Origin: Peptostreptococcaceae bacterium
Lineage (GTDB): Bacteria > Bacillota > Clostridia > Peptostreptococcales > Peptostreptococcaceae
DNA: 7,298 nucleotides
Reading direction: 5' to 3'
Assembly: GCA_029983575.1 (NCBI GenBank)
Contig: JASBZE010000083.1
Coordinates: forward strand, 1 to 7,298
This document shows positions 1-7,175 of the stretch, in pieces. The translations under genes and the position numbers were made by a program. The notes beneath the pieces are model-generated. The model was not told the origin of the DNA, searched no databases, and worked only from the letters and a program-made list of their open reading frames with translations. Each line of letters begins with the position of its first letter. Positions within the stretch are counted from its first letter, which is position 1.

Positions 1-44
1 GAAATAAATAAAAATAAGAAATAAATAAAAATAAGAAATAAATA
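1..44. repeat. 17-bp AT-rich tandem repeat, about 2.6 copies
   Basis: The unit GAAATAAATAAAAATAA occurs perfectly at 1-17 and 18-34, and its first 10 bases recur at 35-44. The array starts at the first base of the window, so more copies may lie upstream. It sits just before the candidate mfd promoter and has no stop-free coding potential of note. It could act as an A-rich upstream element for the promoter or be a neutral slippage product; the sequence does not decide. Confidence 0.85.
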
Positions 45-74
45 TAGACAATACAAGGTAAATTTAATAATAAT
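45..74 (+). promoter_or_regulatory. candidate sigma-A promoter for mfd
   Basis: TAGACA at 45-50 matches five of six bases of the -35 consensus. AATAAT at 69-74 matches five of six of the -10 consensus, with an 18-nt spacer. Transcription would begin near 81, giving a short leader of about 30 nt before the mfd start. The surrounding DNA is almost pure A/T, so -10-like hexamers arise easily and others (for example TAATAT at 71-76) are possible. The call rests on pattern and position only. Confidence 0.4.
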
Positions 75-84
75 ATTATTAAAT
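62..84. repeat. perfect 10-bp inverted repeat, AT only
   Basis: ATTTAATAAT at 62-71 is the exact reverse complement of ATTATTAAAT at 75-84, separated by the 3-nt loop AAT. With no G:C pair the RNA hairpin would be weak, and no T-tract follows, so it is not a typical terminator. It overlaps the candidate -10 region of mfd, so an operator for a DNA-binding protein is possible. Chance symmetry in AT-rich DNA is an equally fair reading. Confidence 0.5.
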
Positions 85-97
85 GATTAGTATGATT

Positions 98-105
98 AGA
101 GGTGA
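98..105 (+). promoter_or_regulatory. Shine-Dalgarno site of mfd, overlapping the GTG codon
   Basis: AGAGGTGA resembles the complement of the 16S rRNA 3' end (AAGGAGGTGA). It covers the GTG at 102-104, so that codon is unlikely to be the start. It lies 5 nt before TTG at 111-113 (8 nt from the AGAGG core), which is good spacing. TTG at 108 would be only 2 nt away. An in-frame TGA at 93-95 rules out any earlier start. Confidence 0.65.
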
Positions 106-110
106 GATTG

Positions 111-3100
111 TTGGAAAAAGTCGATGTACTGTTACATCCTCTGGTAAATAGCAAGGAGTATAAGGATATTTTAGAGTCAGTAAAATACGGCAAGGGCAAT
201 ATTTTGCTAAATGGTCTTCTAGAAGGTCAAAAGTCAAATTTACTACACGCTCTATACAATGATTTAGATACTCAGTTTATGTTTTTAATGGGGAGCGACT
301 TAGATGCAAAGAAGATGTATGAAAGGCTCCAGAGGTTTTTTAAGTCGAAGGTACTATACCTAGGGTCGGATGAGGTTTTTTTCTACCATCTCGAAGCTAA
401 GGATAGAAAAGATGAGGTAAGAAAATTAGAGCCGCTTTTAAAATTGGCAAAGGAAGAAAATATTATACTGGTGACTTCTGTTGAAGCAGCCTTAAAAAAA
501 TATGTTCCCAAGGACATTTTGAAAAAGTCCCTGCTTAAATTTAGGGTAGGTCAGGTAGTTGAAATCGAAAATGTTGTAGATAGCCTCACAAATTTAGGAT
601 ATGAGAGGGTTTCAAAAGTCGAAGGATATGGGCAGTTCAGCGTCAGAGGAGGAATTGTCGATATATTTTCTCTAGGTTCAGAAAACCCTATGAGAATTGA
701 GTTTTTCGACGATGAGATTGACTCGATTAGATTTTTTGACGTTTTTACTCAAAAGTCTATTAGAACGATGAAAAGAGTTGAGGTCACTCCATCTAGGGCG
801 TTTATTTTCCCTAAAGACATAACTAAAGGAGTAAAGAGGCTTAGGGAAGAGACGTCAAAGGAAACCGACAGCGCCGTCATAAATAATATAGACAAGATTG
901 AGAGAAAAGAGTATTTCGAAGGCGTAGACAATTATATAGGATATCTGTTTGATGATGAGTATACGGATTTATTTAGCTATTTTAAAGATGACAGGGTCAT
1001 TATGATAGATGATATAAATAGGCTGAGAGAAAAAGCCGGTAATGTTAGTGCCCTGTTTGCAGACAGTTTCAAGGTAAATTTGGATAGGGGACTGGCTCTG
1101 AGGGGTCAGGCAGATCTCGTAAAGACTACAAACGAGCTTCTTATGAGAATTGGAGACAGGAGGGCTATTGTAAATTCCCTACTGGCAAAGCAGGTAAGCC
1201 ATATGAATATCAAGACCATAATGAACTTTAGGTCTAGGGAAATTCCAAACTACAACGGAAGGCTTGAAGTTTTGGCTGAGGATCTAAAAAATCTCATATA
1301 CAGGGGATTTAAGGTTGTTATCTCGGCTTCGTCATTCGAAAGGGCTAAGAAAATCGCAAACGTGCTGGATGAGTTCTCAGTGAGTTATACTTTGTCCGAG
1401 GATAGAAATATTGAGATAAAATCATCTCAGATAGTTGTCACTGTCTCCCCATCCAAGGTCGGATATCTGTACGACGATTTAAAATATGCTTTTATGACGG
1501 ATTATGAGATATTCGGAGTAAAAAAACTAGAGGATAAAAAGAAGAAGAAAAAGAAAAAATCTAAGACCCTAGATCCGTTTATAGATTTGACTGCGGGGGA
1601 CTATGTGGTTCACGAAGCAAATGGTATAGGTAGGTTTGTGGGTATTGAACAGCTAAAGGTAAATAACGTTAGAAAAGACTACATAAAGATTCTCTACAGC
1701 GGAAATGACAGTCTTTACGTTCCAATTGAACAGATGGACAAGGTTCAAAAATACATCGGTGGGGACGTTGAGAGAGTTAGGCTCAGCAAACTAGGATCTT
1801 CTGAATGGACTAAGGCAAAGAGGAAGGTCAAAAGAGAGATAGAGGATATGACTCAAGAACTCATCGATTTATACGCTAAGAGGGAGAGTTCAAAGGGGTA
1901 TAAGTTTTCTAAAGACACTGTTTGGCAGGCTGAGTTCGAGTCACAGTTTATGTACGAAGAAACCCAAGACCAGTTAAATGCTATAAAGGATACCAAAAAA
2001 GATATGGAATCCTCAAAGGTTATGGATAGACTAATATGTGGCGATGTTGGTTATGGGAAGACGGAGGTTGCCATTAGGGCGATATTCAAGGCTGTCATGG
2101 ACGGCAAACAATGTGCTGTGCTCGTTCCAACGACTATACTTGCCCAACAACACTACAATACTTTTTTTGAGCGTTTTGAGGGCTATCCAATTAGAATTGA
2201 GGTAATGAGTAGGTTTAAAACTCCTAAGGAACAGGCGAAAATTGCAGACGATGTAAGGCGTGGCTTGGTAGATGTAGTTATAGGAACTCACAGAATTGTT
2301 TCTAAGGACATACAATTTAAAAACTTAGGCTTGGTCGTTGTCGATGAGGAGCAGCGTTTTGGAGTTAGGCACAAAGAAGCACTTAAGAAAATCAAGTCTT
2401 CCGTCGATGTATTGACTCTATCGGCGACCCCTATCCCACGTACTCTACACATGAGTTTGAGCGGTATAAGGGATATGAGTTTGTTAGAAGAACCACCGCA
2501 AGAAAGGTATCCGGTAATTACATATGTGGTAGAAAGCAACGACAGCATAATTCAAGATGAGATAGAAAGAGAAATTGCACGTGGTGGACAGGTATTTTTC
2601 GTGTATAATAGGGTGGAGAGCATTGATGAGATGGCTTCACGAATAAGGAGGCTTGTCCCTGATGCTAGGGTGTCTGTGGCTCATGGAAGGATGAGTGCAA
2701 AGGACCTAGAAAATATAGTATTCGGATTTTTGAACAAGGAGTTTGACGTTATGGTCTGTACCACTATCATAGAGACGGGTATGGATATAGCAAACGCAAA
2801 TACGATAATGATTTACGACGCCGATAAGATGGGTCTATCTCAACTCTACCAGCTAAGAGGAAGGGTTGGAAGGAGTACTAGACAGGGATATGCGTTTTTG
2901 ATATATGAAAAGGACAAGGTATTATCTGAGGTCGCAGAAAAAAGACTTAAGGCTATTAAGGAATTTACAGAGTTTGGATCTGGATTTAAGGTAGCTATGA
3001 GGGACTTGGAAATCAGAGGCGCCGGCAATATCGTCGGAAGTCAACAGTCCGGGCATATGGCTGCCATTGGTTATGAGCTTTATGTTAAAATGTTAAATAA

Positions 3101-3557
3101 CGCAATTAATAAGATAAAGGGGATTTCCAAGGAAGAAGAGGAAATTGAGCCGGAAATCGAACTGTCAACAGATGCATTTATTCCGGATTCCTATATAGAC
3201 GATGAGATTTCAAAAATTGAGATGTATAAGAAGATAGCGTCTATAGAAACTATGGAAGATCAGCTTGACGTAAAAGACGAACTCATTGACAGATATGGCG
3301 ATATTCCAAGGGCGACGGATAATTTATTAAGCATAGCATATATCAAAGCTATGTGTAAGACTTTAAAGATAGAAAAGATATCTCAAAAGGGAGATGTATT
3401 TCACCTAGAGCCTATTACGACGTTGACATTGTCGAGCAAGTCCTCATATACTATAATAAAAGAACTAGAGGAAATTTTGGAACTTATGATTCAAAATATG
3501 AACCGAAAAAAGGAAAAAGAAAGTTCTAAACAAGACAAGAAGGAAAAATCCAAGTAA
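111..3557 (+). CDS. mfd: transcription-repair coupling factor Mfd
   Basis: Cytoplasmic ATP-dependent DNA translocase that pushes or removes RNA polymerase stalled at lesions and recruits UvrA for nucleotide excision repair. Length from TTG111 is 1148 aa, usual for Mfd. The N-terminal part resembles UvrB (FSVRGGIVDIFSLGS and IEFFDDEIDSIRFFD, roughly residues 175-215). The RNA-polymerase-binding, CarD-like domain starts near 490 (AGDYVVHEANGIGRFVGIEQ). The helicase motor shows Walker A GDVGYGKT (644-651), DEEQ box (745-748), SATPIPRT from 771, ETG near 888 and QLRGRVGR (914-921). The Mfd-specific RDLEIRGAGNIVGSQQSGH follows, then the TRCF domain. Eight consecutive lysines (476-483) precede the polymerase-binding domain, and the C-terminus is Lys/Glu-rich. 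GTG102 would add three residues, but the SD covers it; TTG111 is preferred. First gene of the apparent operon. The identification is certain; the exact start is less so. Confidence 0.97.
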   Translation: MEKVDVLLHPLVNSKEYKDILESVKYGKGNILLNGLLEGQKSNLLHALYNDLDTQFMFLMGSDLDAKKMYERLQRFFKSKVLYLGSDEVFFYHLEAKDRKDEVRKLEPLLKLAKEENIILVTSVEAALKKYVPKDILKKSLLKFRVGQVVEIENVVDSLTNLGYERVSKVEGYGQFSVRGGIVDIFSLGSENPMRIEFFDDEIDSIRFFDVFTQKSIRTMKRVEVTPSRAFIFPKDITKGVKRLREETSKETDSAVINNIDKIERKEYFEGVDNYIGYLFDDEYTDLFSYFKDDRVIMIDDINRLREKAGNVSALFADSFKVNLDRGLALRGQADLVKTTNELLMRIGDRRAIVNSLLAKQVSHMNIKTIMNFRSREIPNYNGRLEVLAEDLKNLIYRGFKVVISASSFERAKKIANVLDEFSVSYTLSEDRNIEIKSSQIVVTVSPSKVGYLYDDLKYAFMTDYEIFGVKKLEDKKKKKKKKSKTLDPFIDLTAGDYVVHEANGIGRFVGIEQLKVNNVRKDYIKILYSGNDSLYVPIEQMDKVQKYIGGDVERVRLSKLGSSEWTKAKRKVKREIEDMTQELIDLYAKRESSKGYKFSKDTVWQAEFESQFMYEETQDQLNAIKDTKKDMESSKVMDRLICGDVGYGKTEVAIRAIFKAVMDGKQCAVLVPTTILAQQHYNTFFERFEGYPIRIEVMSRFKTPKEQAKIADDVRRGLVDVVIGTHRIVSKDIQFKNLGLVVVDEEQRFGVRHKEALKKIKSSVDVLTLSATPIPRTLHMSLSGIRDMSLLEEPPQERYPVITYVVESNDSIIQDEIEREIARGGQVFFVYNRVESIDEMASRIRRLVPDARVSVAHGRMSAKDLENIVFGFLNKEFDVMVCTTIIETGMDIANANTIMIYDADKMGLSQLYQLRGRVGRSTRQGYAFLIYEKDKVLSEVAEKRLKAIKEFTEFGSGFKVAMRDLEIRGAGNIVGSQQSGHMAAIGYELYVKMLNNAINKIKGISKEEEEIEPEIELSTDAFIPDSYIDDEISKIEMYKKIASIETMEDQLDVKDELIDRYGDIPRATDNLLSIAYIKAMCKTLKIEKISQKGDVFHLEPITTLTLSSKSSYTIIKELEEILELMIQNMNRKKEKESSKQDKKEKSK
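3423..3452 (+). promoter_or_regulatory. candidate internal promoter upstream of prsA
   Basis: A perfect TTGACA lies at 3423-3428 and TATACT (five of six -10 bases) at 3447-3452, with an 18-nt spacer. A full TATAAT at 3452-3457 overlaps the end but its 23-nt spacing is too long. Both hexamers fall inside codons of the mfd C-terminal region, about 180 nt before the prsA start. If active, it would let prsA and the genes after it be transcribed independently of mfd. Sequence evidence only. Confidence 0.45.
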
Positions 3558-3588
3558 ATTGAGTTAGCTCTTAAAAATGAAAGTGGAG

Positions 3589-3620
3589 TTTACAAAAAGG
3601 AGAATTTACAAAAAAGGAAA
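3589..3620 (+). repeat. imperfect 16-17-bp tandem duplication carrying a ribosome-site-like core
   Basis: TTTACAAAAAGGAGAA at 3589-3604 is followed directly by TTTACAAAAAAGGAAAG starting at 3605, with one extra A in the second copy. Each copy carries a purine-rich GGA core. The nearer site AGAGGA at 3622-3627, 7 nt before the prsA ATG, is the likely working SD. The upstream copies are better placed to be relics of a local duplication than functional ribosome sites. Confidence 0.6.
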
Positions 3621-3634
3621 GAGAGGAAAATTAA

Positions 3635-4705
3635 ATGAAGATATTTCAAAAGGTGACAGCAACCTTAATGGCCATGACATTGGCAGTAGGATTGACAGCT
3701 TGTTCAGGTGGTAAGCTAGCTACAGTTAATGGCGAGGAAATCAAAAAAGACGAGTTTGAAAAGCAACTTAAGCTAGGTGCGTTTACAATCAACACTACTT
3801 ACGGAGAAGAGGCTTGGGACAATGACTTCGGTCAGGGCGAAAAGTTGAGAGATAAGTTTAATCAACTTACTATAGATAGTATGATCAACACAAGGGCACT
3901 ACTTCAAGAGGCTAAAAAGCAAAAGGTAGAAGTAAAGGACGCAGATGTAGACAAGCAATACAAGGAATTTATGGAAAGCCTTAAAAAAGATAAGAAGGTA
4001 AAAGAAGAATATGATCAACTAAAACTTGACGAGAAATTCGTAAAGGGAGAGATTAAAAACAATATGGTCGCTAATAAACTAAGAGAAAAGATTGAAAAAG
4101 ATATCAAGGTAAGCGATCAAGACGTGAAGGACTTCTACAACAAGCATAAAAAAGAATACGACAAAGATGTATTAGATGCTGCACATATACTATTTTTGAC
4201 AACTGACGAGAAAGGTAAAAAACTTCCAGACGATAAGAAAAAGGAAGTAAAGAAGAAAGCTGAAGAAGTACTTAAAAAGGCAAAAGACGGAGAGGATTTC
4301 GCAAAATTAGCCAAAGAGTACTCTCAAGACCCAGGAAGCAAGGACAAGGGCGGAGAACTTGGAGAATTTGAAAAAGGACAGATGGTTCCTGAGTTTGAAA
4401 AAGCGGCAATGGCACTTAAGCCAGGAGAAATATCTGATATAGTTGAATCACAGTTTGGATATCACATCATTAAATTAAACAAAAAAGAGCACAAGGTGAT
4501 CTCATTAGATGAGGCTAAAGAGAGCATTATAGAAGCTGTAAAACAACAAAAGTTTAAAGAAAAGATGGATAAGATAAAAAATGACGCCAAGGTAGAAAAG
4601 AACGAAGATGCAATAAATAAAGTCAAGGTAAAACTTCCTGAACCAAAAAAAGACGGGGATAAAAATAAAAACAACGCCCAAAAACAAGAGGAAGATAAGA
4701 AATAA
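3635..4705 (+). CDS. prsA: PrsA-like foldase lipoprotein (parvulin-type peptidyl-prolyl isomerase)
   Basis: Predicted lipoprotein on the outer face of the membrane that helps secreted proteins fold by cis-trans isomerisation of prolyl bonds. The 356-aa product starts with a lysine-bearing n-region, a hydrophobic stretch and the lipobox LTAC, with Cys23 as the lipidated residue. A SurA/PrsA-type helical region follows (TVNGEEIKKDEFEKQL from about residue 30). The parvulin domain spans about 181-285: AAHILF with His184, GGELGEF (239-245), MVPEFEKAAMALKPGEIS and GYHIIKL with His277, the expected conserved histidines. The last 30 or so residues are Lys/Asn/Gln-rich low complexity and probably disordered. 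ATG3635 has AGAGGA 7 nt upstream. It lies between mfd and a flippase gene, a known Clostridia arrangement. Fold and localisation are secure; the prsA name is by domain layout, and client proteins cannot be told. Confidence 0.92.
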   Translation: MKIFQKVTATLMAMTLAVGLTACSGGKLATVNGEEIKKDEFEKQLKLGAFTINTTYGEEAWDNDFGQGEKLRDKFNQLTIDSMINTRALLQEAKKQKVEVKDADVDKQYKEFMESLKKDKKVKEEYDQLKLDEKFVKGEIKNNMVANKLREKIEKDIKVSDQDVKDFYNKHKKEYDKDVLDAAHILFLTTDEKGKKLPDDKKKEVKKKAEEVLKKAKDGEDFAKLAKEYSQDPGSKDKGGELGEFEKGQMVPEFEKAAMALKPGEISDIVESQFGYHIIKLNKKEHKVISLDEAKESIIEAVKQQKFKEKMDKIKNDAKVEKNEDAINKVKVKLPEPKKDGDKNKNNAQKQEEDKK

Positions 4706-4725
4706 AAGTAAGGGCGAATACAAAC

Positions 4726-4775
4726 AAAAAAGCAAGTAAAAAGCAAAGTCAAAAAAATAAGTAAAAAGCAAAGTC
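4726..4775. repeat. 25-bp A-rich tandem repeat, two copies
   Basis: Copies at 4726-4750 and 4751-4775 match at 23 of 25 positions. Their last 17 bases, AAGTAAAAAGCAAAGTC, are identical and the differences lie only at unit positions 7 and 8. The repeat lies in the gap between prsA and the flippase gene, upstream of the ribosome site. There is no inverted repeat or T-tract here, so no terminator. A neutral local duplication is the simplest reading. Confidence 0.85.
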
Positions 4776-4805
4776 AAAATAGAAAAAAAGATACTAACCG
4801 ATGAT

Positions 4806-4811
4806 GGAGGA
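4806..4811 (+). promoter_or_regulatory. Shine-Dalgarno site fixing the flippase start
   Basis: GGAGGA is a near-perfect SD and stands 4 nt before ATG at 4816-4818. It overlaps the alternative ATG at 4804, and neither that codon nor ATG4801 has any SD upstream (the preceding bases are A-rich, ending ACTAACCG). The start at 4816 is therefore preferred over 4801. Confidence 0.8.
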
Positions 4812-4815
4812 ACAT

Positions 4816-6432
4816 ATGAACAAAGGCAACAAGGGAGACTCTTTTATCAAGGGTACCATGATTCTCGCAGCTGCGGGAATACTAATAAAAATAATGGGTG
4901 CTTTTTTCAGAATACCACTAGGAAATATGATAGGGTCAGTCGGTATGGGATACTACCAGACCGCTTACCCACTCTATGCCCTGTTTTTAACATTGGCGAC
5001 CGCTGGTTTTCCAACTGCCGTAGCCAAGCTAGTATCTGAAAAAGTCGCAATAGGAGATGAAAGAGGAGCGTATAACGTATTTAAAGTATCGCATATCATA
5101 CTGTTTTTAACAGGGGTTGTGATGTTTATACTTCTATTTTTCGGTTCTACCTTTATAGCGACGAACATCCAAAACAATCCAAATGCGGTGTACACGATGA
5201 GAGCCATAGCTCCAGCACTTTTAGTAGTGCCTTCGATGTCTGTTTACAGAGGTTATTACCAAGGGAAAAAACAGATGTCAAAAATAGCAATATCACAGAT
5301 GGTTGAGCAAGCCTTTAGAGTGGTGCTAGGACTTACATTAGCATACGTGCTTATGAAGTCATTTGGTGCGGTATATGGATCAGCCGGTGCAATCGCAGGT
5401 GCAACTATAGGTTCAATAGCTTCAATGTTATTCCTACTTATAGTTTATATTAAAGATTCAAAAGAAAGAAACGAACTGATAGCAGCTTCAGAACATTTTG
5501 AAGAAGAGAGCTTTCGTACGATACTAAGCAATCTTCTATGGGTTGCAATTCCAATAAGTATAGGGGCGGCGGTAATGCCTTTTGTAAATATGGTAGACAC
5601 CGCCATAGTAATAAATAGGCTTATGGTAGCAGGTTTTACTAGGACTATGGGAAACTCGCTACTAGGACAGATGTCAGGTATGGCGATGGCTATAGTCAAC
5701 CTACCGATGGTGTTGACGACTGCTATGGGTATGTCACTAGTGCCGTCAATATCACAATCCTATGCACTACACGATATGGTGTCAGCTAGAAAAGATGCCT
5801 ACACAGCACTTAAGATAACAATATTATTAGTGCTACCATGTGCATTTGGGCTCGCTGCACTATCAGGTCCAATAATGAACCTACTTTATCCAAAAGAAGG
5901 TCATACATTGGCAGTACTGTTATTTACACTTTCGCCAGGTGCGGTATTTTTGGGAATGCTCTATTCTATGAACGGAATACTTCAGGGAATGGGCAAGCCG
6001 TTTGTACCTGTATTTGCGCTAATCTGTGGTATCGTGGCAAAAATAGTTTTAAGCTACACATTGACAGCAATACCGTCAATAAATATACTAGGTTCGGCGA
6101 TAGGTACTGTTGCTTCATATATGATAGCGGCGGCAATAGAGTTGTCATATATAATGAAACACATGAAATTAAAGGTAAATATATCAGACTTCCTAATTAA
6201 ACCGGTGTTTACGGTAGTTGTGATGTATGTATGTGTAAAACTAGGCTACATGGGAGTTTCTCAGATAATTAACCCAAAACTAGCAACCCTAGTATCGATA
6301 ATAATCGGAGGTATTTCCTACCTACTTGTATTACTGAGTGTGGGAGGAATATCAAAAGTTGAGATGCTTTCAATGCCTAAGGGAGAAAAGATCTACAAGG
6401 GTCTTAAAAAGTTAAAGCTTGTAAGATATTAA
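4816..6432 (+). CDS. SpoVB/YabM-family polysaccharide or lipid-linked precursor flippase
   Basis: Integral membrane protein of the MOP (MATE/MurJ-like) exporter superfamily, 538 aa, with many hydrophobic segments consistent with about 14 membrane helices. The N-terminus (FIKGTMILAAAGILIKIMG, then FFRIPLGNMIG with Arg32, and GMGYYQTAYPLY) is typical of the SpoVB/YabM branch. RGYYQG at 145-150 and MVDTAIV with Asp261 are also family hallmarks. Relatives move lipid-linked sugars such as lipid II across the membrane; in B. subtilis yabM sits in this same neighbourhood. Here it could serve peptidoglycan or another surface polymer. ATG4816 is chosen because GGAGGA precedes it; ATG4801 would add five residues. 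The C-terminus is basic (GLKKLKLVRY) and cytosolic by inference. Family assignment is strong; substrate is unknown, and SpoVB, YabM, YtgP and MurJ cannot be separated by eye. Confidence 0.9.
   Translation: MNKGNKGDSFIKGTMILAAAGILIKIMGAFFRIPLGNMIGSVGMGYYQTAYPLYALFLTLATAGFPTAVAKLVSEKVAIGDERGAYNVFKVSHIILFLTGVVMFILLFFGSTFIATNIQNNPNAVYTMRAIAPALLVVPSMSVYRGYYQGKKQMSKIAISQMVEQAFRVVLGLTLAYVLMKSFGAVYGSAGAIAGATIGSIASMLFLLIVYIKDSKERNELIAASEHFEEESFRTILSNLLWVAIPISIGAAVMPFVNMVDTAIVINRLMVAGFTRTMGNSLLGQMSGMAMAIVNLPMVLTTAMGMSLVPSISQSYALHDMVSARKDAYTALKITILLVLPCAFGLAALSGPIMNLLYPKEGHTLAVLLFTLSPGAVFLGMLYSMNGILQGMGKPFVPVFALICGIVAKIVLSYTLTAIPSINILGSAIGTVASYMIAAAIELSYIMKHMKLKVNISDFLIKPVFTVVVMYVCVKLGYMGVSQIINPKLATLVSIIIGGISYLLVLLSVGGISKVEMLSMPKGEKIYKGLKKLKLVRY
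6061..6089 (+). promoter_or_regulatory. candidate internal promoter upstream of the methylase-like gene
   Basis: TTGACA (6061-6066, six of six) and TATACT (6084-6089, five of six) are separated by 17 nt, the ideal sigma-A spacing. The site lies within the flippase coding sequence, about 380 nt before the next gene's ATG. If active it would supply extra transcript for the methylase-like gene. The hexamers also encode ordinary residues of a membrane segment, so chance remains possible. Confidence 0.45.
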
Positions 6433-6466
6433 TTTTGAGCTAACTTTAAAATGCGAGGTTAATTTC

Positions 6467-7147
6467 ATGGGAAAAATAAATATAATTGGACTAGGTCCAG
6501 GAGATACTAACCTAATTAGCTATAGGGCGTATAAAGAGCTTTATAGCGACAAAAAAATAATACTGAGAACTGATAGACACCCGATTTGCGATGAAATGAA
6601 AGACATTGAATTTGAGAGTCTCGATAGGTATTACGAATCGGAAGATAGCTTTGAAGATGTATACAACAATATAGCAAATTACGTGATAGAGTGCGCTAGT
6701 AAGTCAGATGTCGTATACGCTGTTCCCGGTCACCCAAGGGTTGCGGAGTCTACAGTTGATATAATAGAGAAAAAAGCCGAAGAAAAAAATATCGAGGTCG
6801 AGGTAATAGCGTCTATGAGTTTTATAGATGCTATGTACAACCTCTTGAAAGTCGATCCATCTCATGGATTTACTCTTTTAGATGCATTTTCGTTAAATGA
6901 AGAGACAAAGGTAGAAACCCGAAACTCTCTAATTATTACCCAAGTTTACGATTGGTTTATTGCTACAGATGTAAAACTATTCTTGATGGAACACTACTCG
7001 GATTATCAAGAAATATATATCGTAAGGGGAGCGGGAGTCAGAGATATCGAATCAAAAAAGAAAATAAAGCTACTTGAACTGGATAGAAATGAGAATTTTT
7101 TCGATCATTTGACCAGTGTTTTCGTACCTGGAAATAATGATGAGTAG
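6467..7147 (+). CDS. YabN-like tetrapyrrole methylase-family protein lacking the MazG domain
   Basis: The 226-aa product matches the N-terminal half of the YabN/MazG fusion of Bacillota, a SAM-dependent tetrapyrrole (corrin/porphyrin) methylase fold. Visible signatures are IIGLGPGD (residues 6-13, SAM-binding loop), VYAVPGHPRVAEST with P87-G-H-P90, the segment SFIDAMYNLLKVDPSHGFTL, and the terminal LTSVFVP that normally leads into the linker. Full-length relatives are about 480 aa and continue into a MazG nucleotide pyrophosphohydrolase; here TAG follows 12 residues after LTS, and no MazG-like residues were found in any frame of the next 151 nt. ATG6467 has CGAGGT 7 nt upstream, and the gene starts 34 nt after the flippase stop. 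It may be a natural one-domain form or a gene cut at the domain border. The substrate of the methylase half is not established in this family. Without MazG, a nucleotide-hydrolysing role should not be assumed. Confidence 0.88.
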   Translation: MGKINIIGLGPGDTNLISYRAYKELYSDKKIILRTDRHPICDEMKDIEFESLDRYYESEDSFEDVYNNIANYVIECASKSDVVYAVPGHPRVAESTVDIIEKKAEEKNIEVEVIASMSFIDAMYNLLKVDPSHGFTLLDAFSLNEETKVETRNSLIITQVYDWFIATDVKLFLMEHYSDYQEIYIVRGAGVRDIESKKKIKLLELDRNENFFDHLTSVFVPGNNDE

Positions 7148-7175
7148 GTTATATTATTTGAACGGTGTTTTTTCT

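Noticed and set aside
2031..2548. Minus-strand open frames opposite the Mfd helicase motifs
   Set aside because: They are shadows of the conserved motor domain, with no motif or start signal of their own.
3561..3570. GAGTTAGCTC as a terminator after mfd
   Set aside because: Only a three-base stem is possible and no T-tract follows; read-through to prsA is more likely.
3692..4201. Perfect TTGACA hexamers at 3692-3697 and 4196-4201 in prsA
   Set aside because: Neither has a TATAAT-like hexamer at 16-19 nt downstream.
4462..4777. Two overlapping minus-strand open frames rich in Phe and Leu
   Set aside because: They are the complement of the lysine-rich prsA tail and A-rich gap; composition alone explains them, and no ribosome site or family motif is seen.
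5838..6200. 120-codon + strand frame inside the flippase gene
   Set aside because: It lies wholly within a well-supported membrane protein gene, lacks an SD and has no recognisable domain.
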